Source: Ilumatobacteraceae bacterium
Lineage (GTDB): Bacteria > Actinomycetota > Acidimicrobiia > Acidimicrobiales > Ilumatobacteraceae
NCBI GenBank assembly: GCA_021741795.1
Contig: JAIOXC010000033.1
Coordinates: 1-12,039, forward strand
Length of the DNA: 12,039 bases
Direction: 5' to 3'
The number at the start of each line of letters is the position of its first letter. Within the stretch, counting starts at the first letter, position 1. The position numbers were made by a program, and so were the translations under genes. Below the pieces are notes generated by a model. It was not told the DNA's origin. It saw nothing but the letters and a program-made list of their open reading frames with translations, and ran no database searches. Shown piece after piece: positions 1-6,531 of this stretch.

Positions 1-506
1 GTGAGGCCCTCTTCAACCGCGGCTCCGAGTGCACGAGCAATACCAAAGTCAGCAACCTTCACTTGACCGGTAGTGCCAATCAAGATGTTTCCTGGCTTAA
101 TGTCGCGGTGCACCACACCGTTGTCATGGGCAAAACCCAATGCACTCGCAACATCAACCGCCACATCACAGGCCTGTCTGGCGGTAAGGCGCAACTTTTC
201 TTTCAAGATGCTCGCAAGTGTGCGTCCTTGCACAAATTCCATTGCAATGAAGTAGGTGTTGTTGACCTTGCCCCAGTCATACACGGCAACGATGTTTGGA
301 TGAGTGAGTCCAGCAGCAGATTGTGCCTCTCGGCGAAAACGCTCGACAAAGTTTGGGTCATTGGCGTACTCAGGAAACAACACCTTGAGCGCAACAGGAC
401 GATCGAGCAACAGATCGTGCGCCAAAAAGACTTCAGCCATGCCGCCACGACCAACGCTGCGCTCGACGCGGTAACGATCGTTGACTACCGGCATATTGCT
501 AGACAT
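1..506 (-). CDS. pknB: Ser/Thr protein kinase, PknB-type (3' part lost at window edge)
   Basis: N-terminal 168 residues of a Hanks-type Ser/Thr kinase, read on the minus strand and running off the left edge. The kinase domain starts almost at residue 10. The Gly-rich loop GRGGMAEV lies at 19-26, the ATP-binding Lys at 41 (VALKV), the alpha-C Glu at about 60, the catalytic HRDIKPGN at 133-140 and the Mg-binding DFG at 153-155, so all key catalytic residues seen are intact. ATG at 506 is chosen because a stop precedes it closely in frame and the kinase fold needs residues from about 10; a second ATG lies four codons in. It begins 18 bp after the phosphatase stop, with no clear Shine-Dalgarno, which suggests co-transcription. 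PknB-family kinases phosphorylate cell-division and wall-synthesis proteins at the membrane. The transmembrane and PASTA parts expected of PknB lie outside the window, so the exact subfamily is inferred from context. Confidence 0.93.
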   Translation of the reverse strand, partial: MSSNMPVVNDRYRVERSVGRGGMAEVFLAHDLLLDRPVALKVLFPEYANDPNFVERFRREAQSAAGLTHPNIVAVYDWGKVNNTYFIAMEFVQGRTLASILKEKLRLTARQACDVAVDVASALGFAHDNGVVHRDIKPGNILIGTTGQVKVADFGIARALGAAVEEGL

Positions 507-524
507 ATTTGTTAGCCATATCTA

Positions 525-1646
525 TTAGCCGTTTGCTTTCAACACAGCATCAAATATTTTGAGATACGAGCGGGCTTTGTCTACCGAATCAAATTGCTGC
601 ACTCTGTCTATTTCTCGCTGAAACTCTGACTGCATGGCATTTCGTTTGGTAGTCGAAACTTCAACAACGGTTGGTTTAATCCACAGCAACCCACCAGGCT
701 GGCCTTTGTAAATCGCAATTGTTGCCGATGACGACGAGTTGGTAAATGCCACAAAATATCCGCTGCGTTGATGGCGAAGTGCAATAAACCCACCGATGCA
801 CAGCACTATTACAACGACGAGTGCAAGAATCCGTTTTTTGATTGAGGTGGTGCTTTCGGAAGCAATAACTGGAGCAAGACCAGGATCAGCAACCACTTCT
901 GGTGCCGCTGCGTTGATGTTGACATCAACGACGATCACGGTGATGTTGTCGCGCCCTCCATGCCGTTTTGCTGCAGTAACCAATCGCTCAGCAACGTGTT
1001 GCGGTGTGCTGTGCTCTCGCATCATTTCGGTAATCTCATCAATCGGCACTTCGTCTACGAGTCCATCGCTGCACAACATAAAGCGGTCACCGTCAAACAT
1101 CGGTATTGTCCACGTATCCACAGACACTTGTTCGTCTATGCCAAGTGCGCGTGTAACGATATTGCGACGCGGATGGGTGCGCGCCTCGTCCACTGTCAGT
1201 AGACCCTCAGTAACAAGCTCTTGTACATACGAGTGATCAACGCTCATTTGGCGCAATTCTCCAGAACGTAAGAGGTATGTGCGCGAGTCACCAACATTGG
1301 CGATCACAATTTGCGAAGGCTGATCAGTGTCGCTAGTTGATGTAAGTAACGCTGCAGCAGTAAGTGTTGTACCCATTCCACGCTGATCGGTTGTCGATGT
1401 TGCTGATGTGTAGATCGCACTGTTGAGGTCGCGAACCACTTGGGCAAATGCCTCTGCCGACGCAACACCACTGAGCGCAATGCTTCGCAGATGTTCAATT
1501 GCCATGGCGCTGGCAACTTCGCCCGCGTTGTGTCCACCCATGCCGTCAGCAACAGCAAACAGGTTTTGTTCTGCGATGTGCGCGTCCTCGTTTTGACCCC
1601 TCAGATTGCCGGTATCGGTGGCAGCACCGATAGCAAGAGTCAACAT
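525..1646 (-). CDS. pstP: Membrane-anchored PP2C-type Ser/Thr phosphatase (PstP-like)
   Basis: A 373-residue PPM/PP2C phosphatase that would reverse the phosphorylation made by the neighbouring kinase. Metal-binding and active-site motifs are all present: NED at 19-21, DGMGGH at 34-39, GMGTT at 90-94, GDSR at 119-122, SDG at 193-195 and GRDN at 231-234. The catalytic domain ends near 241. A proline/alanine-rich linker leads to one transmembrane helix at about 273-290, then an outer tail of about 80 residues. This is the PstP layout, with a shorter outer domain than the mycobacterial one as I recall it. ATG at 1646 is preferred. An in-frame TTG at 1661, immediately after the FHA stop, would add five residues and is an alternative, having a weak GAGCAGG upstream. 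The gene sits between the FHA and kinase genes, as expected for a reversible phosphorylation module. Confidence 0.95.
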   Translation of the reverse strand: MLTLAIGAATDTGNLRGQNEDAHIAEQNLFAVADGMGGHNAGEVASAMAIEHLRSIALSGVASAEAFAQVVRDLNSAIYTSATSTTDQRGMGTTLTAAALLTSTSDTDQPSQIVIANVGDSRTYLLRSGELRQMSVDHSYVQELVTEGLLTVDEARTHPRRNIVTRALGIDEQVSVDTWTIPMFDGDRFMLCSDGLVDEVPIDEITEMMREHSTPQHVAERLVTAAKRHGGRDNITVIVVDVNINAAAPEVVADPGLAPVIASESTTSIKKRILALVVVIVLCIGGFIALRHQRSGYFVAFTNSSSSATIAIYKGQPGGLLWIKPTVVEVSTTKRNAMQSEFQREIDRVQQFDSVDKARSYLKIFDAVLKANG

Positions 1647-1661
1647 GGCACTAACAGGCAA

Positions 1662-2297
1662 CTATGCCTGCTCGAAGTGCATCTGCAACGATCCAAGCGC
1701 AATCAGTTGACCATGACTCAGCAGTGCTGGTTCGGTGATCAGCACGCCATTCACTTTTGTGCCGTTAGTGCTACCGAGATCTTCGATGGTCCAACCGTTG
1801 TCGCTAGCACGAAATCGTGCATGCACACGGCTGATGTTATTGTCAGCAATCACAATGGTGCACGAGGCCTGGCGCCCAATAGTGACGAGATCACCTTCGA
1901 GCGTGTGGCGCGAACCGTCGGCAAGCACAACAGCAGCAGGTTTCACGTCGAGTTGATGCGGTTGCGTAATCGGCTCGCGTGGTGTGGATGCCTTCTTACC
2001 AACTGTGACCACACATGATCCAATGCGCTGCGCTACATCTTCTTCAAGCGCCACCTCGGCTTCGCCAGCAATGTTGTAACCCTCAAATTTGGCATGATTA
2101 GCAATTGCTTGGCGCAACTCACTCAACAGCGGCTTGACAGAATCGCTCAATGCATCCAAGTCAGATTTATGAAGCCCAACAACATATCGTGGCGCTACAT
2201 CGCCGTTATGTGCCTCAGCCTGGTCGTCCATTGCGGCGATGATTTGGCGACCGATCTCAATTGGTCGAATGCCAGTGCGTCGCGTGCGTGTTAACAC
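1662..2297 (-). CDS. FHA-domain phosphothreonine-binding protein with DUF3662-like N terminus (FhaA-type)
   Basis: A 211-residue protein. Residues about 10-100 resemble the DUF3662 domain of actinobacterial FhaA. A short linker follows, then a canonical FHA domain (about 122-210) with GR at 141-142, S156 and H159 of the SxxH motif, STNGT at 176-180 and NG at 183-184. These residues form the phosphothreonine-binding loops, so the protein should dock onto phosphorylated kinase or substrate. Mycobacterial FhaA has a very long Gly/Pro/Tyr-rich linker between the two domains; here it is about 20 residues. The start is GTG at 2297. An in-frame TAG lies three codons upstream, so it cannot be extended, although the family N terminus is usually some 20-30 residues longer. 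A TAGAAT box 6 nt upstream suggests its own leaderless promoter. Its stop abuts the phosphatase gene. Confidence 0.92.
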   Translation of the reverse strand: MLTRTRRTGIRPIEIGRQIIAAMDDQAEAHNGDVAPRYVVGLHKSDLDALSDSVKPLLSELRQAIANHAKFEGYNIAGEAEVALEEDVAQRIGSCVVTVGKKASTPREPITQPHQLDVKPAAVVLADGSRHTLEGDLVTIGRQASCTIVIADNNISRVHARFRASDNGWTIEDLGSTNGTKVNGVLITEPALLSHGQLIALGSLQMHFEQA

Positions 2298-2303
2298 TCC
2301 ACC

Positions 2304-2309
2304 ATTCTA
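2304..2309 (-). promoter_or_regulatory. Putative -10 box for leaderless transcript of the FHA gene
   Basis: TAGAAT on the minus strand matches five of six bases of TATAAT and ends 6 nt before the GTG at 2297, where a transcript would begin at or next to the start codon. No convincing -35 is seen at 16-18 bp. It lies in the 36-bp gap after the glycosyltransferase gene, so it could start the signalling operon independently of the upstream genes. The overlapping GGTGGA touches the GTG and is too close to act as a normal ribosome-binding site. Confidence 0.45.
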
Positions 2310-2333
2310 CGCCCTTACCGGCGACCAAATGAT

Positions 2334-3884
2334 CTATGCGGGTTGTCGAGAATAGTCTTCTCTACCGAAATAGCGCTTCCAGCGTTTTTCGAGCATCGCC
2401 ATTTCGTGTGGTGCAACCGTTGGGTCTCGAGTGAGCGATTCAAAGTGGTACATCCGAGCCAGCGGTGTCCACACAATGTGATAGCCAGCCTCAAGTATTT
2501 TGTTGCCAAAATCCAAATCATTAAAACACGCTGGGTAATCAATCGAAAATCCGCCGAGTTCCTCATAAATCGAGCGATGAATTGCAGCGCACGCAGCAGT
2601 AACACCGCTTACTCGACGAGTCACACCAAACATTCCAAACTTGCCTGTTTGGTTGGATGACAAGCCGCTGCCGATGTTGTGTGGAGACGGGATATTTGTG
2701 TGCCCTGCGCTTTGAATGCGCGAGTCCTCTAGTAGCAGCATTGGACCAACCATGGCCACATCAGGAAACTGCAGCATCGAAACCAAAGTTTCAATCCAGT
2801 CAGAATCAATGACCTCTGTGTCGTCATTGAGCAAGATCACTATCTCACCTGTTGAGTTTTTTACACCAATATTGCATTTGTCAGAGAAATTAAATGGAGA
2901 GTCGTAGTGAACAACAGAGATACGAGGATCATCGGGTAGCGAAACTGGATACAGCGGCTTGCTTTCCTTCACATCGAGAACAACAACGATTTCATAATTC
3001 AAATACGTTGATTTATTGAGAATGCTTGATACAGCATTTTCGACTAGGCAAGTATGTACTCCCCAAATCCGCTGACCATCACCTCGAGTAGGAATAATGA
3101 TCGACACTTTCGGTGGAGGAGAACTCATTGTTGGCCGAACCTGAATAAACCCTGCATCAGAGACCGAAACAGTTGCATCTATGTTGACGCGCCTGAGATG
3201 GTCTTTCACTGCGCGCTCAGCCGAAACCAATGCGTAGGGCTTGGCATCGAGTTGGTTTGCAGCCGAGCCAGGTATGGCCCGCCAGTGATACAACACTTCT
3301 GGAATATGGACAATGGTGCGTGCGCGTTCTGTAACGCGCAAGATCAAGTCATAGTCCTGAGAGCCTTCATAGCCAGTGCGAAAACCACCGACATCATCAA
3401 TGAGCGTCGAGCGAATAACTGAAAAGTGACTGCAATAGTTTTGACCCAACAAGCGAACCGGATCAAATGCAGGTTTGCGAAATAGATCGTAGGGTCGACC
3501 ATTCTCGTCAAGTTTATTTTCGTCACTATAGACGTAATCAATTGTCGGGTCTTTATCAAGTGTCGCTGAAACAAGATTTAGCGAATTTGGATGCAAAGTG
3601 TCGTCGTTGTCGAGGAAAGCAATGAACTCGCCAGTCGCAAAGTCGAGAGCGTCTTGTGAAGCCGCAACGATTCCACCATTCTTGGGTCTAAACATGATTC
3701 GCACACGTTTGTCTTTACGCGCCAGTCGCTCCATAATTTCACGCACCTGTGGGTTTGGCGATGCATCATCTACAAGACACCACTCCCAGTCGGCATAGGT
3801 TTGGGTGAGCATCGAAGCAATGCAAGACTCAAACGCGTCTATTGGTGGGTTGTAGACAGGTGTGATAACGCTAAACAGTGGCAC
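2334..3884 (-). CDS. Tandem-domain GT2 family glycosyltransferase
   Basis: A 516-residue cytoplasmic glycosyltransferase with two GT-A/GT2 domains in one chain. Domain 1 (about 1-250) opens with FSVITPVYN, has DDAS at 39-42, the metal/nucleotide motif DNDD at 92-95, an acceptor-side QDYD at 176-179 and HWR at 200-202. Domain 2 (about 258-500) opens with VSIIIPTRG at 260-268 and has NDDTE at 353-357 and FNDLDF at 454-459. Both active sites look intact, so it may add two sugars or alternate linkages, as bifunctional rhamnan/O-antigen-type enzymes do. GTG at 3884, 7 nt after the coiled-coil gene's stop, gives the classic GT2 N terminus. A TTG at 3920 would add 12 residues and overlap that gene by 29 bp, and is less likely. 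Donor and acceptor sugars cannot be read from sequence. Confidence 0.93.
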   Translation of the reverse strand: MPLFSVITPVYNPPIDAFESCIASMLTQTYADWEWCLVDDASPNPQVREIMERLARKDKRVRIMFRPKNGGIVAASQDALDFATGEFIAFLDNDDTLHPNSLNLVSATLDKDPTIDYVYSDENKLDENGRPYDLFRKPAFDPVRLLGQNYCSHFSVIRSTLIDDVGGFRTGYEGSQDYDLILRVTERARTIVHIPEVLYHWRAIPGSAANQLDAKPYALVSAERAVKDHLRRVNIDATVSVSDAGFIQVRPTMSSPPPKVSIIIPTRGDGQRIWGVHTCLVENAVSSILNKSTYLNYEIVVVLDVKESKPLYPVSLPDDPRISVVHYDSPFNFSDKCNIGVKNSTGEIVILLNDDTEVIDSDWIETLVSMLQFPDVAMVGPMLLLEDSRIQSAGHTNIPSPHNIGSGLSSNQTGKFGMFGVTRRVSGVTAACAAIHRSIYEELGGFSIDYPACFNDLDFGNKILEAGYHIVWTPLARMYHFESLTRDPTVAPHEMAMLEKRWKRYFGREDYSRQPA

Positions 3885-3891
3885 GACGTTG

Positions 3892-4296
3892 TCAGCCGCC
3901 TTTGAGTATGCGGCGCACAATCCGAGCGGGAAGCATCATTAAGCGACCCACTTTCCATGTGGGTGTGGCATAGATAGCTTGATTTTTTTTGCGTGCTTGG
4001 CGCACCTGGCGATCGGCCAATTGCTGATGAATGGCGAAGTTGGCTTGTGCCTCACCGAGTTCTGCTGCACAACCGCGGGCATAGTCGCGAGCTTGCAAGA
4101 CGCGCATCTCAGTGTCGGCTAATTCACGTTTCAATTGCACTATTTGTCGTTCCAGTTGCACTATTTGTCGTTCCAGTTGCGCAGCGTCGGTCAGGCTGAA
4201 TTGGTGTTGGAGTAAGCCAATTTCCGCAAGGAGTCGCTCGCGTGATGCATCACGCAAATCCGCTGGGTTCGCTACCCGTGAACCACTATCACTCAT
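3892..4296 (-). CDS. Small coiled-coil protein with C-terminal basic amphipathic motif, upstream of GT2 gene
   Basis: A 134-residue protein with no recognised enzymatic domain. Residues about 14-105 are largely heptad-patterned and highly charged, including two exact copies of a heptad (QLERQIV, 40-53) followed by QLKRELA. The C-terminal 24 residues (TPTWKVGR at 111-118, then a basic/hydrophobic helix) resemble the short 'S/T-x-S/T-W-R/K' tails often found after coiled coils in polysaccharide-locus proteins, possibly a membrane- or partner-binding helix. ATG at 4296 is chosen because a TAAGAT box sits 7 nt upstream and because the longer in-frame extension (to 4611) runs antisense through a tRNA, which gives an artefactual peptide. 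It heads the minus-strand unit that continues into the tandem GT. A scaffold or length-gauge role is inference only. Confidence 0.8.
   Translation of the reverse strand: MSDSGSRVANPADLRDASRERLLAEIGLLQHQFSLTDAAQLERQIVQLERQIVQLKRELADTEMRVLQARDYARGCAAELGEAQANFAIHQQLADRQVRQARKKNQAIYATPTWKVGRLMMLPARIVRRILKGG
4135..4176 (-). repeat. Perfect 21-bp tandem duplication encoding one coiled-coil heptad twice
   Basis: Two identical 21-bp units (4135-4155 and 4156-4176) lie head to tail inside the coiled-coil gene, with a further 4 matching bases (4177-4180). Each unit encodes seven residues, exactly one heptad, so copy-number change would lengthen the coil by about 1 nm without shifting the frame. Confidence 0.95.
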
Positions 4297-4303
4297 ATTG
4301 ATG

Positions 4304-4309
4304 ATCTTA
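4304..4309 (-). promoter_or_regulatory. Putative -10 box for leaderless transcript of the coiled-coil/GT unit
   Basis: TAAGAT on the minus strand ends 7 nt before the ATG at 4296, placing the likely transcription start at or next to the start codon. It fits the actinobacterial TANNNT -10 pattern. No good -35 is visible. It supports the short version of the coiled-coil gene over the extension through the tRNA. Confidence 0.45.
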
Positions 4310-4350
4310 CTGCAGGCTCCCATGCACAGATGGGCGGCGAAAGAGCGGTG

Positions 4351-4384
4351 TATACATTGATCTGAATCGCTATCGTCATAGCGT
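4351..4384 (+). promoter_or_regulatory. Weak candidate promoter elements upstream of tRNA-Leu
   Basis: The 93-bp divergent gap (4297-4389) must hold the tRNA promoter. Candidates are TATACA at 4351-4356 (leader of about 27 nt), TATCGT at 4371-4376 (leader of about 7 nt), and TTGATC at 4357-4362 paired with TAGCGT at 4379-4384 at 16-bp spacing. None is compelling, and I cannot choose between them by eye. Confidence 0.2.
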
Positions 4385-4389
4385 CCCTC

Positions 4390-4472
4390 GGGCGAGTGGC
4401 GAAATGGCAGACGCGCTGGCTTCAGGTGCCAGTGTTCGAAAGGACGTGGGGGTTCAAGTCCCCCCTCGCTCA
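4390..4472 (+). tRNA. tRNA-Leu (anticodon CAG)
   Basis: Complete class II tRNA. The 7-bp acceptor stem is 4390-4396 paired with 4465-4471 (one G-U at the second pair). The D-arm region TGGCGAAATGG follows. The anticodon stem CTGGC/GCCAG encloses the loop TTCAGGT, with anticodon CAG at 4423-4425 (reads CUG). A long variable arm and a 5-bp GGGGG/CCCCC T-stem around TTCAAGT complete it. The discriminator is A at 4472. CCA is not encoded; the bases after it are CAACTG. The permease gene begins only 6 nt downstream, with no terminator between, so the two are probably co-transcribed and separated by tRNA 3' processing. Confidence 0.97.
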
Positions 4473-4478
4473 CAACTG

Positions 4479-5312
4479 ATGTTGGTAAGGTTTTTGTTAA
4501 TCGTGAATCAATTATCCGAACTTCGCCGATCCAAGAATTTGCTCTGGAATCTGACACTGCGCGAACTGAGAGCCAAGTATCGCCGATCGCTTTTGGGGTG
4601 GGCCTGGTCAATGCTCAATCCGCTGTCCAACATGGTCATTTATTGGTTTGTCTTTGGCGTAGTTTTTGGAGCCACTGCTCTAAAAGGAGATCCATCAGGG
4701 CTAGACAATTACGCGCTGTACTTGCTCTCGGGTCTTCTCCCTTGGGGGTTCTTCTCACTTGTCACCAACCTCGGTCTCGGCTCGCTCATTGGTAACGCGG
4801 GTTTGGTGCGCAAAGTGTTTTTCGCGTGGGAAACATTGGTGTTTGCGCAGGTCATATTTTCGTTCGTGCAATTCTGCATTGAGATGTCGTTGTTATGTGT
4901 CGCACTAATTGTGGTGGGCAGTCCAATTGTGCCCTGGATTCCTGTGGCGTTTTTGATGATGTTGCTGTTGGCGGTATATGCGTCGGGGTTTGCTTTAGCG
5001 GTGTCAGTCGGCGCGGTATTCTTTCGCGACTTGCGCTACCTCTGGACGATTCTTGTTCAGGTGATGTTTTTTGCCACACCAATCATTTATTCACCAGACA
5101 AATTAGACGGAAAACTGCACCCATATCTCGAATTTATTTTTCACTGGAACCCGATGGCGTTATTTATATTGTCTTTTCGTCGCCTACTCTATGATGGGCG
5201 AGCGCCAGAGTTAGGTCATGTTATTTATTTGGCCTGTGCCGCGGTTGTCTCGTTTGTAGGCGGGTGGGCAATTTTCGTCAAGCTGTCCAGGCGTTTAGCC
5301 GAAGAAGTGTAA
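4479..5312 (+). CDS. wzm: ABC-2 type polysaccharide export permease (Wzm-like)
   Basis: About 277 residues, an ABC2_membrane-family integral membrane protein. The N-terminal cytoplasmic segment carries the family-typical pattern LTLRELRAKYRRSLLGWAW just before the first membrane segment. Roughly six hydrophobic segments follow, and the end is short and charged (SRRLAEEV). Wzm forms the membrane pore through which lipid-linked polysaccharide chains are moved, powered by the Wzt ATPase, whose gene here is on the opposite strand facing it. ATG at 4479 lies 6 nt after the tRNA. An in-frame GTG at 4503, with AAGG 12 nt upstream, is an equally credible start giving 269 residues. The much longer frame beginning inside the tRNA is not credible. 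Its expression is likely tied to the tRNA transcript. Confidence 0.92.
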   Translation: MLVRFLLIVNQLSELRRSKNLLWNLTLRELRAKYRRSLLGWAWSMLNPLSNMVIYWFVFGVVFGATALKGDPSGLDNYALYLLSGLLPWGFFSLVTNLGLGSLIGNAGLVRKVFFAWETLVFAQVIFSFVQFCIEMSLLCVALIVVGSPIVPWIPVAFLMMLLLAVYASGFALAVSVGAVFFRDLRYLWTILVQVMFFATPIIYSPDKLDGKLHPYLEFIFHWNPMALFILSFRRLLYDGRAPELGHVIYLACAAVVSFVGGWAIFVKLSRRLAEEV

Positions 5313-5316
5313 GTCG

Positions 5317-6519
5317 TTATTTAGCGTGGCGCTCAATGTTCCACGATGAGGGAACAGCAACAAGACCTTCTTCAAATAAATCGTTTTGGTGCACATCAAA
5401 CCTCACCCAGTTTTGGCAGTGGTCGTATTCGGTTGTGCCTGTTGCATCGGTGCACGCAACCGAAATGAAATACGTACCCTCGAGGAGTGGCAAATGAGGA
5501 ATGTCGATTGTCGCAGTGACTGATTCCGGAATATGTCCAAGCGACGAATTTGCGCGTTGAGAAGTGGTTGACCACACAATCGTGCCATCGAGTTTGCTGA
5601 TGTAAATCTTGATTACCGGTGCGCGAAGCGGCATTTGTGCAGTCACTCGGGTGGTTACTCGCATCGCCGCATTTGTTTCTACGCGCTCGATTGCTTGTCC
5701 TGACATGTCGGTGAGCAACACACTGTCAATGCGGGCTTCTTCGGTGCCCCAACGCTCGCGAAGATCAGCGTCTTTTGCGGTGTGTTGCACGTAGCTTTCA
5801 CCCGTGTATGCCGCAATAACTTCTGCTGCAGGGCCGCGCATTTTCAGGTGACCTTTTTCAAGCCATACGACTTCTTTGCAGAGTTGCTGCACTGCGCCAA
5901 GCCCGTGGCTCACCACAACAATCGTGCGTCCTTCGCGGCGAAACTGCTCAATCTTTTCGCTGCTCTTGCGCTGAAATGACTGGTCTCCAACAGTGAGCAC
6001 TTCATCGATCAATAAAATTTCCGGCTCAACGTGCGCTGCAACCGAAAAACCAAGGCGAATGACCATGCCTGACGAATAGTTTTTGACTGCAGTATCGATA
6101 AATCGTTCGAGCCCTGCAAACTCAACGATGCTGTCAAACTGACGCTCGGCATCTTTTTTCGAAAGCCCCAAAATCGCTGCATTGAGATACACATTTTCAC
6201 GGCCAGACAACTCTGGGTGAAAGCCAGCACCGAGCTCGAGCAGGGCAGCAATGTTGCCATTGATCGAAACCTTGCCTTTGTCCGGTCGATAAATGCCTGT
6301 CAGGCACTTAAGCATGGTGCTTTTGCCCGAGCCGTTTGAACCGATGATGCCAAGGGTTGAACCGTGTTCTACTTCAAACGAAACGTCATCGAGTGCCCAG
6401 AATTCTTCGTACTTTGCACGCCGGCCACGCAAAATGGCGGCCTTGATGTAGCGATTGCGTTCGTGATAGAGCCGAAAGTTTTTGGAAACTGAATCGACGA
6501 CAATTGCTGGTTGAGACAT
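5317..6519 (-). CDS. wzt: Polysaccharide ABC exporter ATPase with C-terminal cargo-type domain (Wzt-like)
   Basis: A 400-residue ABC ATPase. Walker A GSNGSGKST is at 60-68, the family-typical ELGAGFHPELSGREN region follows at 95-109, the YSSGM signature (typical of this subfamily instead of LSGGQ) is at 148-152, Walker B ILLIDE at 168-173, D-loop VGD at 177-179 and H-loop His at 205. Residues about 255-395 form an extra beta-rich domain resembling the Wzt C-terminal domain, which in Escherichia coli O9a binds the modified end of the finished glycan before export. The gene starts 12 bp after the glycosyltransferase stop; a TAGGCT box 9 nt upstream could add an internal promoter. It converges with the permease gene, 4 bp between stops, although the two proteins should form one complex. 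ATG at 6519 is well supported by the N-terminal AIVVDSVSKNF strand. Confidence 0.95.
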   Translation of the reverse strand: MSQPAIVVDSVSKNFRLYHERNRYIKAAILRGRRAKYEEFWALDDVSFEVEHGSTLGIIGSNGSGKSTMLKCLTGIYRPDKGKVSINGNIAALLELGAGFHPELSGRENVYLNAAILGLSKKDAERQFDSIVEFAGLERFIDTAVKNYSSGMVIRLGFSVAAHVEPEILLIDEVLTVGDQSFQRKSSEKIEQFRREGRTIVVVSHGLGAVQQLCKEVVWLEKGHLKMRGPAAEVIAAYTGESYVQHTAKDADLRERWGTEEARIDSVLLTDMSGQAIERVETNAAMRVTTRVTAQMPLRAPVIKIYISKLDGTIVWSTTSQRANSSLGHIPESVTATIDIPHLPLLEGTYFISVACTDATGTTEYDHCQNWVRFDVHQNDLFEEGLVAVPSSWNIERHAK

Positions 6520-6531
6520 GCGGTAACGAGC

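Noticed and set aside
63..515. 150-codon plus-strand open frame opposite the kinase
   Set aside because: It is a shadow of the kinase reading frame with no domain and no start signal.
1440..2018. 192-codon plus-strand open frame over the phosphatase and FHA genes
   Set aside because: It is antisense to two well-supported genes, has no recognisable domain, and crosses their junction.
4390..4472. tRNA-Leu as the attachment site of an integrated island
   Set aside because: No direct repeat of the tRNA 3' end and no integrase was seen in the window, and glycan genes lie on both sides of the tRNA.
4404..4478. Upstream start of the permease frame inside the tRNA
   Set aside because: The first 25 residues would be encoded by the tRNA itself; starts at 4479 or 4503 preserve the whole permease.
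4297..4611. N-terminal extension of the minus-strand coiled-coil frame to about 239 residues
   Set aside because: The extension is translated antisense through tRNA-Leu and gives the typical SEGGLEPPRPFEHWH artefact peptide; a promoter-like box lies 7 nt before the ATG at 4296.
5313..5316. Terminator between convergent wzm and wzt
   Set aside because: The gap is 4 bp, and no stem-loop with a T-tract was found in the surrounding coding ends.
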